Positions 22,501 to 35,858 of a stretch of DNA of 64,000 nt are shown one piece after another. Every line of letters starts with the position of its first letter. Within the stretch, counting starts at the first letter, position 1. The notes under the pieces were generated by a model. It saw nothing but the letters and a program-made list of their open reading frames with translations. It had not been told where the DNA came from and ran no database searches. This DNA is from Tieghemostelium lacteum (lineage: Eukaryota; Evosea; Eumycetozoa; Dictyosteliales; Raperosteliaceae), in the NCBI GenBank assembly GCA_001606155.1, contig LODT01000034.1:97665-161664 (forward strand). Direction: 5' to 3'. The translations under genes and the position numbers were made by a program.

Positions 22501-23941
22501 ATATCCTTCAGATTGTGGTAAAATTCTCTTTTTACTATATGGTTTCGCAGATACTCGTTTAAATATCAAAAGTACGGGAAATACTATTCCTGGTTTGATA
22601 TTTGTTACTTTTAATAACAATGGACCTATTATAACAAGAACTTCTAAAATGACATCTCTAGGTGGTAGTTTGACAATCTATGGAAGAAACTTTGGTGTGA
22701 ATCCACAAAATGCTATAGTTGAAGTTAGTTATAGAGATTATACCTTTAATTACACAACATCAATACTCTATTCAGTTTTAACTGTAATTGATAATATTCT
22801 AGAAAAACAGTCTGAATTTAATATCACTCTGATTATCAATGGACAGAGATCCAATATGGTAATTATTCAAACTGTATATGTACAACCATTACCAACTTCA
22901 ACTCCAAATCCTACAAGTTCAGGTTCTAAATGTCCAGGTACACCAGAATGTGGTGGATCTTCAAATGGAATATGTGTAAATGCTGTTTGTCAATGTAAAT
23001 CACCTTGGATAGGTTCTGATTGTCTCTCACAAGTTATTGTAGTTCCAAACCCCACTATTAACACAACTGATCCTGCTATTGATAATAACTTTAATACCAC
23101 TTTACCAGATGGTGATACTGTTACTCTTAAAACTCTCATTTCTATCGTCTTTCTAAATGAAATGAATATCAATAATACATTAATTAAAGAACATCCATTC
23201 ACAACATGGATATTCACCAATCAAACCACCGTTAACCAAACACTATCTCAACAATACCAATACTCAACCAACATCACCAACAATGGATTGACAACCAACA
23301 TTACAATTACTCTTCAATATTTCACTGAAGAAACAACATTGATATTCGCCAATCAACTTCTAACCATTCTTCCATCATCAATTAAATACAATATTAAACT
23401 TACACCATACCAATTCTCATCAGAATTGAATTATCTTCAATTGATAATGTCAGCATCAATCGAATCAACATCAACTGATTCATGTACCTATCAAGAAACA
23501 GGAACAACCAATGATTCCAATAACGATTATGTCAAACTTCAAATTGATAATAACTCACTCTATGGAAGATTCATCAAACGAGGGGTTATCGACAACCGAG
23601 TCAGAACCATTGAAAATATATTTTTCAATAACAATGAATCAACAAATTCCAATTCCAACTCTAGAATTGGTATCAACATCCCATATTTCAGAAAATCAGT
23701 TGAATTAGATCCAGATTTTTCAGTTCTTCTTGATATCACCAATGCCAATGACAAAGATAACTCAATTTGTGAACAAATTTCTGATAAAGGTCTTTCTAAA
23801 TCACAATTGGCAGGAATCATCATTGGTGCAGTTGCTTTTGCATTGATTGCTATCATTTCTTTATCCTATTACTTCTATAAAAAGAGAAAACATCAACAGT
23901 TATTAAACGAAATGGATAAGAAACTTAAAAACTTTAATTAA
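19561..23941 (+). CDS. ComC-like EGF/TIG membrane protein, array gene B
   Basis: Six exons: 19561–19946, 20026–20630, 20702–21001, 21067–21402, 21479–21820 and 21876–23941, giving 1,344 residues. The intron positions and phases are the same as in gene A, and exon 4 has exactly the same length (336). The start at 19561 was chosen because it opens a clean signal peptide (MILYYKIFTISLVIIIVYG); an upstream in-frame ATG at 19462 would add a 33-residue leader. Layout: signal peptide, beta-rich ectodomain, TIG-like segment, EGF module (about 1009–1039), ComC-type domain, transmembrane helix (about 1300–1321), basic tail. The last third is almost identical to gene A at the DNA level, while the first two thirds have diverged clearly. 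Only about 130 bp separates it from gene A. Confidence 0.85.
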
Positions 23942-24207
23942 ACTCTTTTAGGTAACATTATCTAAAGTTTATAATAAAAAGACTCTGCTATATCACAACA
24001 AATATTCTTAAAATATAAATATTACAACATTGTTAATATTTTGTACGAAAATATTAATTATTTTATGATAAAACCTTTTGGTATTAAGGAAGGTAATTTA
24101 CACAAAAATGTGGATATTTTAAATTACATGAATTTGAAAAAAATTTCAGTGATGATCAATCAATCAACATGATGATATTTTTAATTGTGTTTTCTTCTTG
24201 ATAAAGA

Positions 24208-27200
24208 ATGTTTAATTGTAAATTACTTGTATTTTTTCTATTTGTATTAGTTCAACTCTATGGTAAGTTGATTGTATAAAATATATAGATATAAATTGAA
24301 AATTTAACATTTAGTGAAAAAAGATTGTTATAAAATAAAGATATTAAACCCAAATGAGCTTAATTTTTATGCAAGTACTGAGAAATCTGAAACTACTCAA
24401 TGTAAATTACAGTATTTTATTATGATTTCACCTGAACCTGGTGATGTTCCACCTACAGGAACCGAGACATTTACAGCGGATAATAGTCCTATATCTCTTA
24501 TACCTCAAATATCATTGGTTGATGATAGTTTGTATGTTAGATTTAGTGTTTATCAGCCATTTAATAGCAAAGAAGCACGTAATATTACAATGAAATCAAT
24601 AAGTGGTATATTTCTAGATCAGTTTAGTTTGCCTGCTAAATGTATAACTTTACCATACCCATTGGTAAATGTAAATACTGATTATAATGATTGGAAATTT
24701 TCAAGTGAAGAGTTAGGTTACTATTATACCTATCTCCAATTCAATTTGGATAGGTATCTAAATATACCAATGTTTACACTATTAGATACTACTTCACCAT
24801 ATACATGTGAATTTGAACAATATGGTTATACTATTCTAAAATTGAAATGTTATATTGTGTCAGGTGACTATACTGACCCTTTAGGTTTGACTTTTAATGT
24901 TATAATCAAAGATCCAACACCAGGAATCAATAGAAATACTACATATACAATTCAATCATTTATAGATGCAAGTATGTAAATTTTTATATTTCGAATCAAA
25001 ATGTATATTCCAGCGGTGATATCTAATATATAATCTAAATTGTAGATGCAGACATACCAGATGGATATCCATTAAAATATAGAGATGTAACAAAGGTATC
25101 ATACCAAGATTACAATTTATTTGTGTATTTGAATGCAAGTGATGATGTGTATTTTACAACTGCGATTGTCCAACCGCTCAACAGTGTTTATTTGAATAAA
25201 TTGGTTTTTTCAAATTCCACTAGTAGAACACTTTTATTCTTCTATAGACTCATAGAAGATGGTCAAAAAGTTCTCATTCAAAATTCCTATTCAGATGAAA
25301 TGAAAGTTAGATTTGAAACTCAATTTAATTTTCAAACTCCAATAACATTAATAGATTCAGTAGATGTTACATTTAGTCAGAGCCCAAATACTGTAGATAG
25401 CCAATTATTCCTATTTAGTTATGAAATTGATGGTGAATACTATGATTATGATCTCACTTTTAACTATGGTGATAATAGTAGAGTGGTATCATATGACTAT
25501 CCATTTGGAACTACTCTAGTATCTGGAGGATTAATGCAAGCTAATATCATAGCTTACCTTCCAAAATTTGTAAATCTTGTTGGATCTCTGTCTGCTCAAA
25601 ATTTGATGAACCCCAGCATTGATGTTTTCTCTAAAGATCTAGCACTAAATTCACTATGGCCAGCAGATGAAGATGAACCTGGTCTAATATCTATCCAAAT
25701 CATTCCAATTGGCCATCAACAAGTTATAGTTAGAGTAAATGCTTTTGATAATACATCAGGAGTCTATTCAATACAAATCTATGAACTATTTCAATTATAT
25801 TCATGTGATATTGTAAGTGGTACTATAAACAACGGTACTTTTGAAAAGTATTTTGATTATAGATATTCAATTACATCTGTCCCGCCATTCAGCCTTATCA
25901 TTATAACTGATCTTGCTGGTAACAGTAAAACTGAATATCTAGCTAAATTCCCTCAGGTACCTTTGATACCTGACTATTTCTATTATGATAATCTTTTGGG
26001 TATGTTTAATAATAATTCAATTTTAATATCAAAACATTATATTAATTTAAAATATTTCAGCTGAACAATTTAAAAGACCAATTAGTAGAATATACTTTAA
26101 ATCTAATAATGTTGATCTAACTTCTAAAAATGTAAAAAATTCATTATACATCTATATTGAAAATTCACATCCTGAAGATATTATAAGATTGGAGATTAAT
26201 TGTATTAATGTGAATGTATATGGTTATTGGAATTCTAAATTGTCAATGTATCAAGCTGATTTTACATTACCTATGAATATGCATAGTGGTGTAATACCAT
26301 ATAATGTATACTATAGACAATTGAAATATGATAGTATATATCTACCTCCAACTGGACAATTATCAGTGGTGTCAGAATCTACAGATAGACTTCCACCTCT
26401 CATAGTTAATATAACTCAACCTCAAACTGATTATGTAGATGGTGGTATTAGAATTCAATGGACAATTAAAATTGAAGACAGTGTAAATGGGTTCAGTATT
26501 GGTATGGCTCAAGTTAGATGCCTTCAAGATCCTTATAATTCATATACCTATGAATTTGTACAAAATGGGTCCATGTATTTAGAGGAGTATAATATAACCA
26601 TAATAGTACCTAACACCGGAGCTTCTTTAATATACAATTTAGTTTACATGGAATTGTATGATAGAGCAGGTCTAAAAAGTGTTTATAATGATCTATCGTA
26701 TATTCAATCTATTAATAGAAAGAATCCAGTTGTCTTCCAAGATGTCAGTCCATTTTGTAAATGGGATAGCTTTTATTCGAATTTTTTGACTATTCCAATC
26801 AATGGAGTTCCAAAACCTGATTCACAACCTCCTTCAGTCACAGAAGTGTATCAATCATCCCCTAGTATTGATGTAACAGCTGTTGATAGATCATTTTCAT
26901 TAACATTTACGATTGTAGATATCGATAGTAAATTATCACAATTTCATGTACCCAAATGTTTCTTACATGGTATACTATTCCAAACTGTAAATGTCACTGC
27001 TAAACTAATCTATGAAGACATCCCACTAGCTATAGCAAACTACACATGTATATTTGATAACATTCCATATGGATTCGGGTACCCTGGAGCATCACTATAT
27101 TACACCATCTCAGGATACTCAGATATCTATCTAAACATTGGTGGAACTAGCCCATCTTCTAAAATTGGACTACTATTCACACAAAGTATGCCAATCATTG

Positions 27201-28513
27201 AAACTGTATTACCAATTCCTCAACAATCTAATGGGGATTTAACAATAGTCGGAAAGAATTTCTATAGAGCTCAATTCAAAATCAAAGTTGAGTACACAGA
27301 TGAGACTTTTGATTACATTACCAATATAACTAAAAAGTATCAAAGTTATATGGTAATAACAACAAAATACAAAGAGATTAGATTCATCTGGGCATTGTCT
27401 TTAAATGATGATATATTCAGTAGATATATTATACCTGAATATACTATTCCTATAATACCTGTTATAAGATGTCCAGGTACACCTGAGTGTGGTGGAACCC
27501 AAAATGGTGTGTGTCAACCTACTGGATGTCAATGTACACCTCCTTGGACAGGTTTAGAATGTCTCTCACAAATCATCAACACCACACCAAAAATCAATTC
27601 AACCAACCCATCTATTAACACTGATTTTAATACTACTTTACCTGATGGTGAACAAGTATCTCTGAGAACACTGGTATCCTTTATGTCACTAAATGAACTC
27701 AACCAAAATGGACAGGCTATACTCTCTCATGTGTTCACAACATGGATATACACCAATACCACTTCAAAATCATCTTTATCTGATATTCAAGAATACACAT
27801 ACCAAACCACTCTTAAAAATAGTTTAAATACAAATGTAACTGTTACGCTACAATATTTCACTAAAGGTCAAGTTATAGAATTTGCCAATCAGAAATTGGA
27901 AATGTTAGCATCAACTATAAAATATAGAATTGATATGTCACCTTACCCTTTCCAATCCACTGTAAACTCATTAAGATTGATCATGAATACAGCACTGGAA
28001 TCCAATTCTAATATTAAATCATCATGTTCAAGTCAAGAGAGTATTGATACTGATGATAGTCAATATGTTAAACTTCAAGTTGACACCCACAGTCTCTATG
28101 GTAGATTTATTAAAAGAGGTATAATAGATTATAGAGTACAAACTATTAGTAACACTATTGGAGCTGATAGTACTACATCTTCTCAAGAGTCTAATCAAAC
28201 CTCATATTCATCAAGTACCAATGTTGGAATCAACATACCATATTACAAATACTTTGTAACTCTAGACCCTGATTTCTCCATTCTTGTTGACACTAAAGGC
28301 GCTGATACTAAAGAGAACTCCTTATGTAACCAATCATCAAATGATGATAGCAATAATTCCAAATTAACATCTATACAAATTGCTGGAATTGTAATTGCAA
28401 TTGTAGGTGCTCTAGTAGCTCTAGGTGTAGGATATGCATTCTACAGATACAAAGTTAACAAACGTAAAAAAGAACAACAAAGAATAAATAAATTATCGGA
28501 TTATAAATTCTAA
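24208..28513 (+). CDS. ComC-like EGF/TIG membrane protein, array gene C
   Basis: Four exons: 24208–24262, 24315–24971, 25046–25999 and 26061–28513, giving 1,372 residues. Exon 1 encodes only the signal peptide (MFNCKLLVFFLFVLVQLY), and all three introns are phase 1. The ectodomain resembles that of gene D more than A or B. The EGF-like module is at about 1026–1056 (CPGTPECGGTQNGVCQP...), the ComC-type domain follows, the transmembrane helix is about 1326–1350 (IAGIVIAIVGALVALGVGY), and the tail is Lys/Arg-rich. The third exon is one uninterrupted 954-bp piece where gene D has three exons, so introns were lost here or gained in D. The ligand and partners are unknown. Confidence 0.85.
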
Positions 28514-28936
28514 TTTCTTTCAGAAAAAAACACCCCCTAAGTTGATGAAGTTTAAACAGAACACATTTTAAAATATCTTATAAATCCACTCAATTTATTT
28601 TTTTAGTTTAAAAGAAATTGAAGGTTACAAGGTCATATACCCATCAATCAATGGATATTTATTGTATCGGTTATTTGATGACGTCTTGAGAAGTAGCTTC
28701 TTTTTTCCCATATTCCAATCGTTTGACATTAATAGATACTTTAAAATATTTGACCCAATTCCTTCATTGAATAGGGTGACTTTTTAAAAACAAATATATT
28801 AAGGTTATATAAATTTCTAAAAAATCTTTGATATTTTAAAAAATACAAAAAAATTAAAATCAATGAGGTGTAAAACCCATCTTAACCTATTATTTTGAAC
28901 TAAAATTTATTTTATTTTATATATTTTAAAGTTAAA
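28514..28936. other. Intergenic between array genes C and D
   Basis: 423 bp, A/T-rich, with no ORF or RNA signature seen. It is the widest gap inside the four-gene array and separates the members of the C/D pair. Confidence 0.5.
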
Positions 28937-31900
28937 ATGTTTAAAATTATAAATTTATTATATATACTAATATTAATTGATTTTATATGTATGAATTGAT
29001 CTAAATATTTGCAGGTTTTTTTTCCTTATCGAAATTCTAATTTTTGAAAATTTTATTTTTAGATTGTTATAAATTTGAAATTATAAATAGAAATGATCAG
29101 GAGAAATACCCGACCATATTAGATAATGGTCAATGTTCGATTTTATATAAAGGTATTATTTATACCAATGGTGATCTATTTCCTGATACTATAATGGTTA
29201 ATTCTACATTAGGGAGCGCAGTTTCAATCTACTATAAATCTGAAAGACTCATCTATGCTGAGATTAGAGTGACTCCATATTTTAATACCAATGGTACTTT
29301 TGAATTATCTCTTTTTGAAGGTAATGTACAGTTGTATCCATTAGAACCTGTATTACAATACAGTTGTATTACCATGCCATATCCATTGGTTAACTCAAAT
29401 AGTGGTTATGCCAAATGGTCAAATTCAGGTCAAGATGGGTACTATGAAACCTACTTGAATTTAAATCTACAGAAACAAATTGACTTGTTATTAACAGGAC
29501 CTAATGCTTTAGTACAATATCTCCCAAATGACATTTACCAATGTACTTTCGAACAGTTTTCATTTCAAATTCTAAAAATTAGATGTTGGTTATCTTGGAT
29601 CTCATCTAATCAGGTTATTCCATCACTTAAAATTCAAATTAAAGATTCAACCAGTTCGAGAATCTCTCAATTTGAAATTCCAAGTTTTTTAGGAAACGGT
29701 AAATATACCCTACAAATAGTAAATAGATTTTAAAAATCGTCTATTAATATTATCTATAGAAACTAGAGAACCTGTTATAGCATCAGCCGTGTATTTTCCA
29801 CATATATCATCAACTAATCCTTATTCTGATTTTTATGTGTTATATAAGGTTTCCAATTTTAAAAATAGTTTTTGTTCTCTTATGGTATCTAACCCAACAA
29901 CCTATTATGGTAAAATAGTTGAAGGTACTGCCAATGATAAAATGTATTTATTTTATAAAGTATTTTTAGATAGATTCGATAGCTACCAAGTTAGTTTAGC
30001 AACCTCAAAAAACTATACTGTATATTTTCAAACACCAATTCAGACTCAAACTAGTAAGTCTTACCCAAACCCTGTAATATTTGGCAAATTTCTAATTTAA
30101 TATAATTATAAACCAGTTAATATAGTTGATTCTCAATTAGTTGAGAATATACCACCCTATGAAATTCAACAACCATCTTTATATATGAGTAAATTAAATA
30201 TTACTGGTACTCAATTATATACATTCCCAGTAACAATTACCAATAATTTATTTAAAAAGGTTTTGGAATTCCAGTACCCATATGGTTTGATTAGTCAGAT
30301 TAATGGTGATGTTTTAACTTATCTATACCAATATCTTCCACAATGGAAGAGAACTGATTTAAATGCCTATAGAAGTTATTCGTCAACACCATTATTTACA
30401 ACTATTCTAAATGCATCAATTGGTTTGTATAATATTTATAAAATTTAAATTTGATTATTATTATTAACCAATAATCAATAACAGATTCAATTAAACCAGA
30501 ATTTAAAACATTACGCTTTACATCAGTAGGTTTTCAGAAAATTGTCATTCAAATACAGGCAACTGATGCTGAGTGTGGTATTTTCAATATCAAGGTATTT
30601 GATTTCATTGAATTGACAGCTAAAGATTTGGTAAATGGTACCACTACACAAAATGGAACTTGGGAAAAATTTGTAGATTTTCAAATGCAATCTACATTCC
30701 TATATGGTTGGCAGTCTCTTACTGCCTATGATTGTGCTGGAAATGAAGTAAAATATGATGTGTTTAATTTTATACCACCTATTGAAGGTTATTTCCCAAC
30801 TTTTCATGATAAATGTATGTATTACAACACTTTTCTAAATATTTGAAAATTTTGTAATATTAACTTTATTTAATAATCAAGATGAACAATCACTTAGAAC
30901 TATAACTACTGTGTTTTTTACATTAAATAATGTTCCATTAACTGGAATTGGATGTAAAAATTCATTGTTTATTAATTTTACAAATTCACATCAAGAGGAT
31001 ATCATTAGAATGGAGTTTCAGACTTTTGAATTGAATTCATTTGGGTATTGGAATAAAGAATTGGCAATGTTTCAAGTTGATTTTGAACTACCAATGAATT
31101 TGTTCACTGGAGAGATACCTTATAATATCTACTATAGAACATTGAAATATGATAGTATATATTTCCAACCAAGTGGTCACTTATATGTACATTCGGATGT
31201 AGCTGATCAGATGGCACCCTTAATAACTGCAATCTATCCTGGAGACCCACATCCTGAACTTAAATTAACTTGGATATTGACAATTGAAGATAAAGTCAAT
31301 GGATTCAGTCATGGTTTTGTAAATATTACTGGTGAATTAGATCCTAATAATCCATATACTGTTAAATTGGCTGCTGTTGAGCCATTTAAACCAGTTGCCA
31401 ATTATACAGTTTCCATTGAAATCCCCAAACCTTGTAGAACTCAATTCTACAGGTTCACTTATATTGAACTTGTTGATAGAGGTGGTTACAAGAGTGTCTT
31501 TAATGATCTTGAAAAAGTTAGATCTGTGGATCCATTGAATCCTCCAGCTTTCAAATATATATCTCCACTAATGAAACTATTAAGCAATGCTGAATTGTGG
31601 TTTTCACAATTTTATTGTCCATACAATAATACAGATTATCAACCACCACAAGTTACCTGGTGTTCAGCTTGGGATAATCAAGTCAATATTGATACATCAC
31701 ATTTCGAAAGAGATCTTATTATCAATTTCACAATCACTGATGATGCTCATCCAATATCACTTAGACATACTCCATATTGCTATCTCCATGCAATGTTATT
31801 TGATACGGTATCCACTAGAGCAAGGTTCTTGTCAGACGAAACCACTGAACTCAGTGCCAATTTAAGTTGTCATTTCAATGTACCATATGGATTTGGATAC

Positions 31901-33307
31901 CCAAACAGTATTGTATATTTTAGTATCTCAGGTTTCTCAGATATCATGTTAAATGTAGGTTCATCACCAAAAGGAGTAAACAATACTATTGAAGTGAATT
32001 TTCCAAGATGGTATGCAATAATTGATACTGTATACCCCATTCCACCTAGACCTGATGGTTTGCTAACTATTGTTGGAAAGAATCTTCAGGCAACTGAATC
32101 AGTTCAAATTAACTATTTCAATCACACCAAAATTTTACCAGCTGAAGAGAATATCAATAATTTTGATACTATTGTAGTAGTAAAAGTGAATCCATTGATT
32201 TTAATTAAGGATATTGTAATCACATTTCCTAAACTATCCAATAGATATAATGTACCTAATTATTATATACCACCTCCAAAATTTGATTGTCCAGGTGCAC
32301 CTCAATGTGGAGGGCCATCTAATGGAAGATGTACAGTAAAAGGATGTGAATGTGTAAGTCCTTGGACTGGTTTAGACTGTCTTTCGCAAATTATTGTTAT
32401 TCCACCAATTATTGATCCTTCCAATCCTGGTACAGAGAATAACTTTAATACCACTCTACCAAATGGACAGACTATAACATTAAAGACTCTCATTAGTGTA
32501 GTGTCTTTAGTTGAACTGGACAGAAATGGAGCTTCATTAAAAGAGTTTAAGTTAGTTACATGGGTATACAGAAACACTACATCACCAGATACTAAAATCC
32601 AGGAATTTACCTATCAATCACAAATCTCTAATATTATAACTACAAATGTTAAAGTAACTGTTCAATACTACCACGAAGCTACTACTATTTACTTTGCCAA
32701 TGAGAAATTAGATATGTTACCTTCAACAATGAAATATAAAATTGAAGTTTCAAAATTCAATTTTGCATCACCTTTGAATACTCTAAGAGTAGTTATGAAT
32801 GCCACTATCCAAACCAATGATATTAAAGAGTCATGTTCAGTACAAGAATCTGGTGACTCACCTAACAGTGCCCAATCAGAATATGTTAAATTACAAATGG
32901 AGAGTAATAGTCTCTATGGTAGATTTATCAAAAGAGGTTTAATAGATAATAGAGTGCAAGCAGTAAGCAATACAATATCCTCCAATAACGCATCAGTTGG
33001 TGTATCAACTACAACCATTGGTATAAATATCCCACATTATATGTACAGTGCCATTTTAGACCCAGATTTCTCAGTTCTTATCGATACCATTTCAGCACAA
33101 GATAAAGACAATTCCCAATGTTTCTCAAATTCCAACAGTTCAAAACTTACAAAAGTTCAAATTGCAGGTATTGTCATTGGTGCAATCTTAGGTACAATAT
33201 GTATAGTCTTTGCTGCATTTTATCTCTTTTACAAAAAGAGGATGAATAGAATTTCAATAGAGAAATTTAATGAAAAAATTAATAGATTAAGTCTACAGCA
33301 ATCATAA
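28937..33307 (+). CDS. ComC-like EGF/TIG membrane protein, array gene D
   Basis: Six exons: 28937–28988, 29063–29698, 29760–30053, 30117–30422, 30485–30814 and 30882–33307, giving 1,347 residues. All five introns are phase 1. The donor after exon 4 is GTTTGT, weaker than the GTA(A/T)GT used elsewhere. Exon 1 encodes the signal peptide (MFKIINLLYILILIDFI). The EGF-like module is near 1009–1039 (CPGAPQCGGPSNGRC...), followed by the ComC-type domain, a transmembrane helix (about 1298–1322) and a basic tail. A conserved stretch shared by all four array genes, SLYGRFIKRG, lies shortly before the helix. It is probably a surface glycoprotein, as many N-x-S/T sites are present. The exon structure was inferred from frame and comparison with gene C. 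Confidence 0.85.
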
Positions 33308-33890
33308 ACCATATTAATAAAATGAAACAGATCCAATCAAAGTACATTTAATTAATTTTTTTCTTAATTGAAATTTATTGTAAAAAAATAAATAAATAAA
33401 ATTATAAAATATTTATTAATGTTAAATAGAATTAAAATATTTTTAAATTATCTGATAGTCAAACCGGTTAAATATTCTCTTTTTCTAAGACAACAAAATG
33501 CGATATCAACTATTCAAATAATATATTCAGCTTTATAAGTTTTAAAAATCAATGAATTCTAGAGGTGTATTGATAAGTTTCATTGAGAAATACATGTTTC
33601 TATAAGATTCTCTATTTTGAGCTCTAAATTTTAATGGTTGATAGTATGATTTCATACCATTTAAGAGAGTATAAATTGGTTAGAAAATTAAAATTAATGT
33701 AGAGATCTCATTCAACAATGCTTTTCACCTCAGAATTTTGTCACAATATTGGTTTAGAGATTATGTAACACAATTGGTTTAGAACTGAATCTCAAGGTAT
33801 TAGATCAAATTGTACAGCATTTAAACAGAACATCCAACAATAAGAATTCCAATTCATATATATTACCAATTAACTTTATTACCAAATTCA
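33308..33890. other. Intergenic after the ComC-like array
   Basis: 583 bp between convergent genes. No ORF, repeat or RNA gene is supported. It contains A/T runs with a slightly less biased central part (33450–33800). Confidence 0.5.
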
Positions 33891-35630
33891 CTAAATAAAT
33901 TTATTCACATGCTGATCTAGTTTTTTTAAACCGACTAAATGGTTTTGAATTTTTTGAGATTGAGTGTATATATAATGCATATCAAATCCTGTTATGCAAA
34001 GTCTATCAAACAAGAGTGTTTCGGAATTTGGACATTTAGATCTATAGAATTCAATTAGTTTCTTTACGAATAGAAAATGAATATCATCATTTATATTGAA
34101 ATTGTAATAGAGCGATCTGATATTTGGTTTCTTGTAGAGAATTTCAAAGAAACCACTCCATTCATTTTCGATGATTTCAATTTCCTGAGAAATATTTAGA
34201 GACTCTATGGTCTGGTTTTGGCAAATGATATCAAAGAATTCATGTTCAAAAATTTGTTTGGAGTTCAGAGTGAGTCTTTTTAGAGATTGTGGAGAATGTT
34301 TCATGAATTCAAGAAAGGGTTTTTGATACTCTATAGATATATGTTTTATAAATTTCATTTTACTAACTGAATCCAGAAATAGAGTATATTCATCATCTTT
34401 CAATGAACATGACTGAGTAATATATGTTAGTTTGGTAAATGGCACTAAAAAGTTTGTTGAGGAAACGCCTAATAGACTCTTGATATTGGGGTGTAGGGAA
34501 TACAGCTGAGGGTTGTTCTGAGTATTATTAATGTTTTGTAGGGCAGATTGACATTTCCAAAGAGAGTATATATAGTTAGTTAGATCTTTAATGACTCTTA
34601 ATGATTTCAGTGTGTTATTATAGATTTCAAAAGAGTCTAGAGATTCAACTTTAGATACACTGGCATATATAATCAAATGTCGAATTGTAGTGTTACTATT
34701 TAGGTACATGATAATATCTTTCAAAGGAAGTGATTGGTGGTTATTTCCAAGAGAAAGAAAACTTATTGATGGATGGTTTGTTAATATACTTAGTGCATTG
34801 GAATAGTTAATACTAACATTGACCACTAATTTTGTCAATTGAGGGTTTTTAGTAACTAGATCTTTAAAATTATCAATGGTAATTTTAAAGTACCCATTTA
34901 AATCTAAAATATTTAACATAGAGAGATTGGTGGGTATTGAGAATATATCAGTTCTATTTTTGGGATAATAGGTGAGTTTAAGTGATGTTATTTTGTATTG
35001 GTTTAGAATTGATAGTAAATCATTATTAATTGTGTTTTGGAAAAGATCTGTGTAGGCAGTGGAATTATTGGATTTTGGTTTACATAGATATAAATGTAAG
35101 GCTTTTTCTGGAGATTCAAGTGGATCGGGTATTAAGAAATCAAGTACGTCTCTATATTGTTTAATTGTATTGTAAGGATAGATGTTTAAACAAAAGTAGT
35201 TGTCATTTAAACTATCTATCATATTAAAAACAAAATCTTGGTTATCAACCATTTGCTGGACAATTTGATGTTGAATCTCATCAGAAGTCTTGCAATTATG
35301 TCTACCTCTATTAAAAGCTATAATCATATCTATTTGGGATTGTTCTGATATGCCATAGTAATTCATTCGAACTGACCTTATTCTGATACCTTGTTTGTAT
35401 AAGTTCAATAGAAGTACTACATCCTCTTGATTTTGAACTGTACATTTATCGTAGACCAATAGAGGTAATATCTTTTTACAATCTTTAGATATCAATGAAA
35501 AGTATTTGTAGAAGTATTCAAATGAATTCAATGTCCTGGTACTTAAAATATCTCCATTATATTGATTTACGCATTCTTGAAAAATAGTTTTAATTATTGT
35601 TTTTGGCAGGGTAAAATTACTGTTGTTCAT
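33891..35630 (-). CDS. Leucine-rich-repeat-like dictyostelid protein of unknown function
   Basis: Single-exon gene of 579 residues starting at an ATG (35630). The N-terminal 60 residues (LPKTIIKTIFQECVNQY ... FSLISKDCKKIL) look like the degenerate F-box found at the start of many dictyostelid leucine-rich proteins. The rest has irregular leucine-rich repeats, for example ITSLKLTYYP, LSMLNILDLNGYF, NPQLTKLVVNVS and HPSISFLSLGNN, spaced about 25 residues apart. No transmembrane segment or signal peptide is seen. Families of this kind are expanded in dictyostelids and mostly uncharacterised; they may act as substrate adaptors. The function is not recognised. Confidence 0.7.
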   Translation of the reverse strand: MNNSNFTLPKTIIKTIFQECVNQYNGDILSTRTLNSFEYFYKYFSLISKDCKKILPLLVYDKCTVQNQEDVVLLLNLYKQGIRIRSVRMNYYGISEQSQIDMIIAFNRGRHNCKTSDEIQHQIVQQMVDNQDFVFNMIDSLNDNYFCLNIYPYNTIKQYRDVLDFLIPDPLESPEKALHLYLCKPKSNNSTAYTDLFQNTINNDLLSILNQYKITSLKLTYYPKNRTDIFSIPTNLSMLNILDLNGYFKITIDNFKDLVTKNPQLTKLVVNVSINYSNALSILTNHPSISFLSLGNNHQSLPLKDIIMYLNSNTTIRHLIIYASVSKVESLDSFEIYNNTLKSLRVIKDLTNYIYSLWKCQSALQNINNTQNNPQLYSLHPNIKSLLGVSSTNFLVPFTKLTYITQSCSLKDDEYTLFLDSVSKMKFIKHISIEYQKPFLEFMKHSPQSLKRLTLNSKQIFEHEFFDIICQNQTIESLNISQEIEIIENEWSGFFEILYKKPNIRSLYYNFNINDDIHFLFVKKLIEFYRSKCPNSETLLFDRLCITGFDMHYIYTQSQKIQNHLVGLKKLDQHVNKFI

Positions 35631-35858
35631 TATTTTTATTCATTCTGATTTTCTTTAAGAAGTAAGTCCTAATTTTAATATGAAAAATGAAAAAAAGTTG
35701 GGATAATGAAAAGTGTAAAAAAATATTTAAACTTGATCTGGTTAAATGAAATCTATATTCACCAATCCAATCTAAATTTCATTTGTACAAATATTCGTTA
35801 TAATTCAACTGATAAAAAATTCAAAAATTAATCTAAAAAAGTATACAAGATTTATTAT

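Noticed and set aside
22990-23856. Matching minus-strand frames in array genes A and B
   Set aside because: They recur only because the sense strands share the near-identical tract. They carry no features of a protein.
15021-33307. Array genes as toxin, polymorphic-effector or tenascin-type proteins
   Set aside because: Their domain order (signal peptide, TIG-like, one EGF module, ComC-type domain, TM helix) fits dictyostelid surface proteins. No toxin motif is present.
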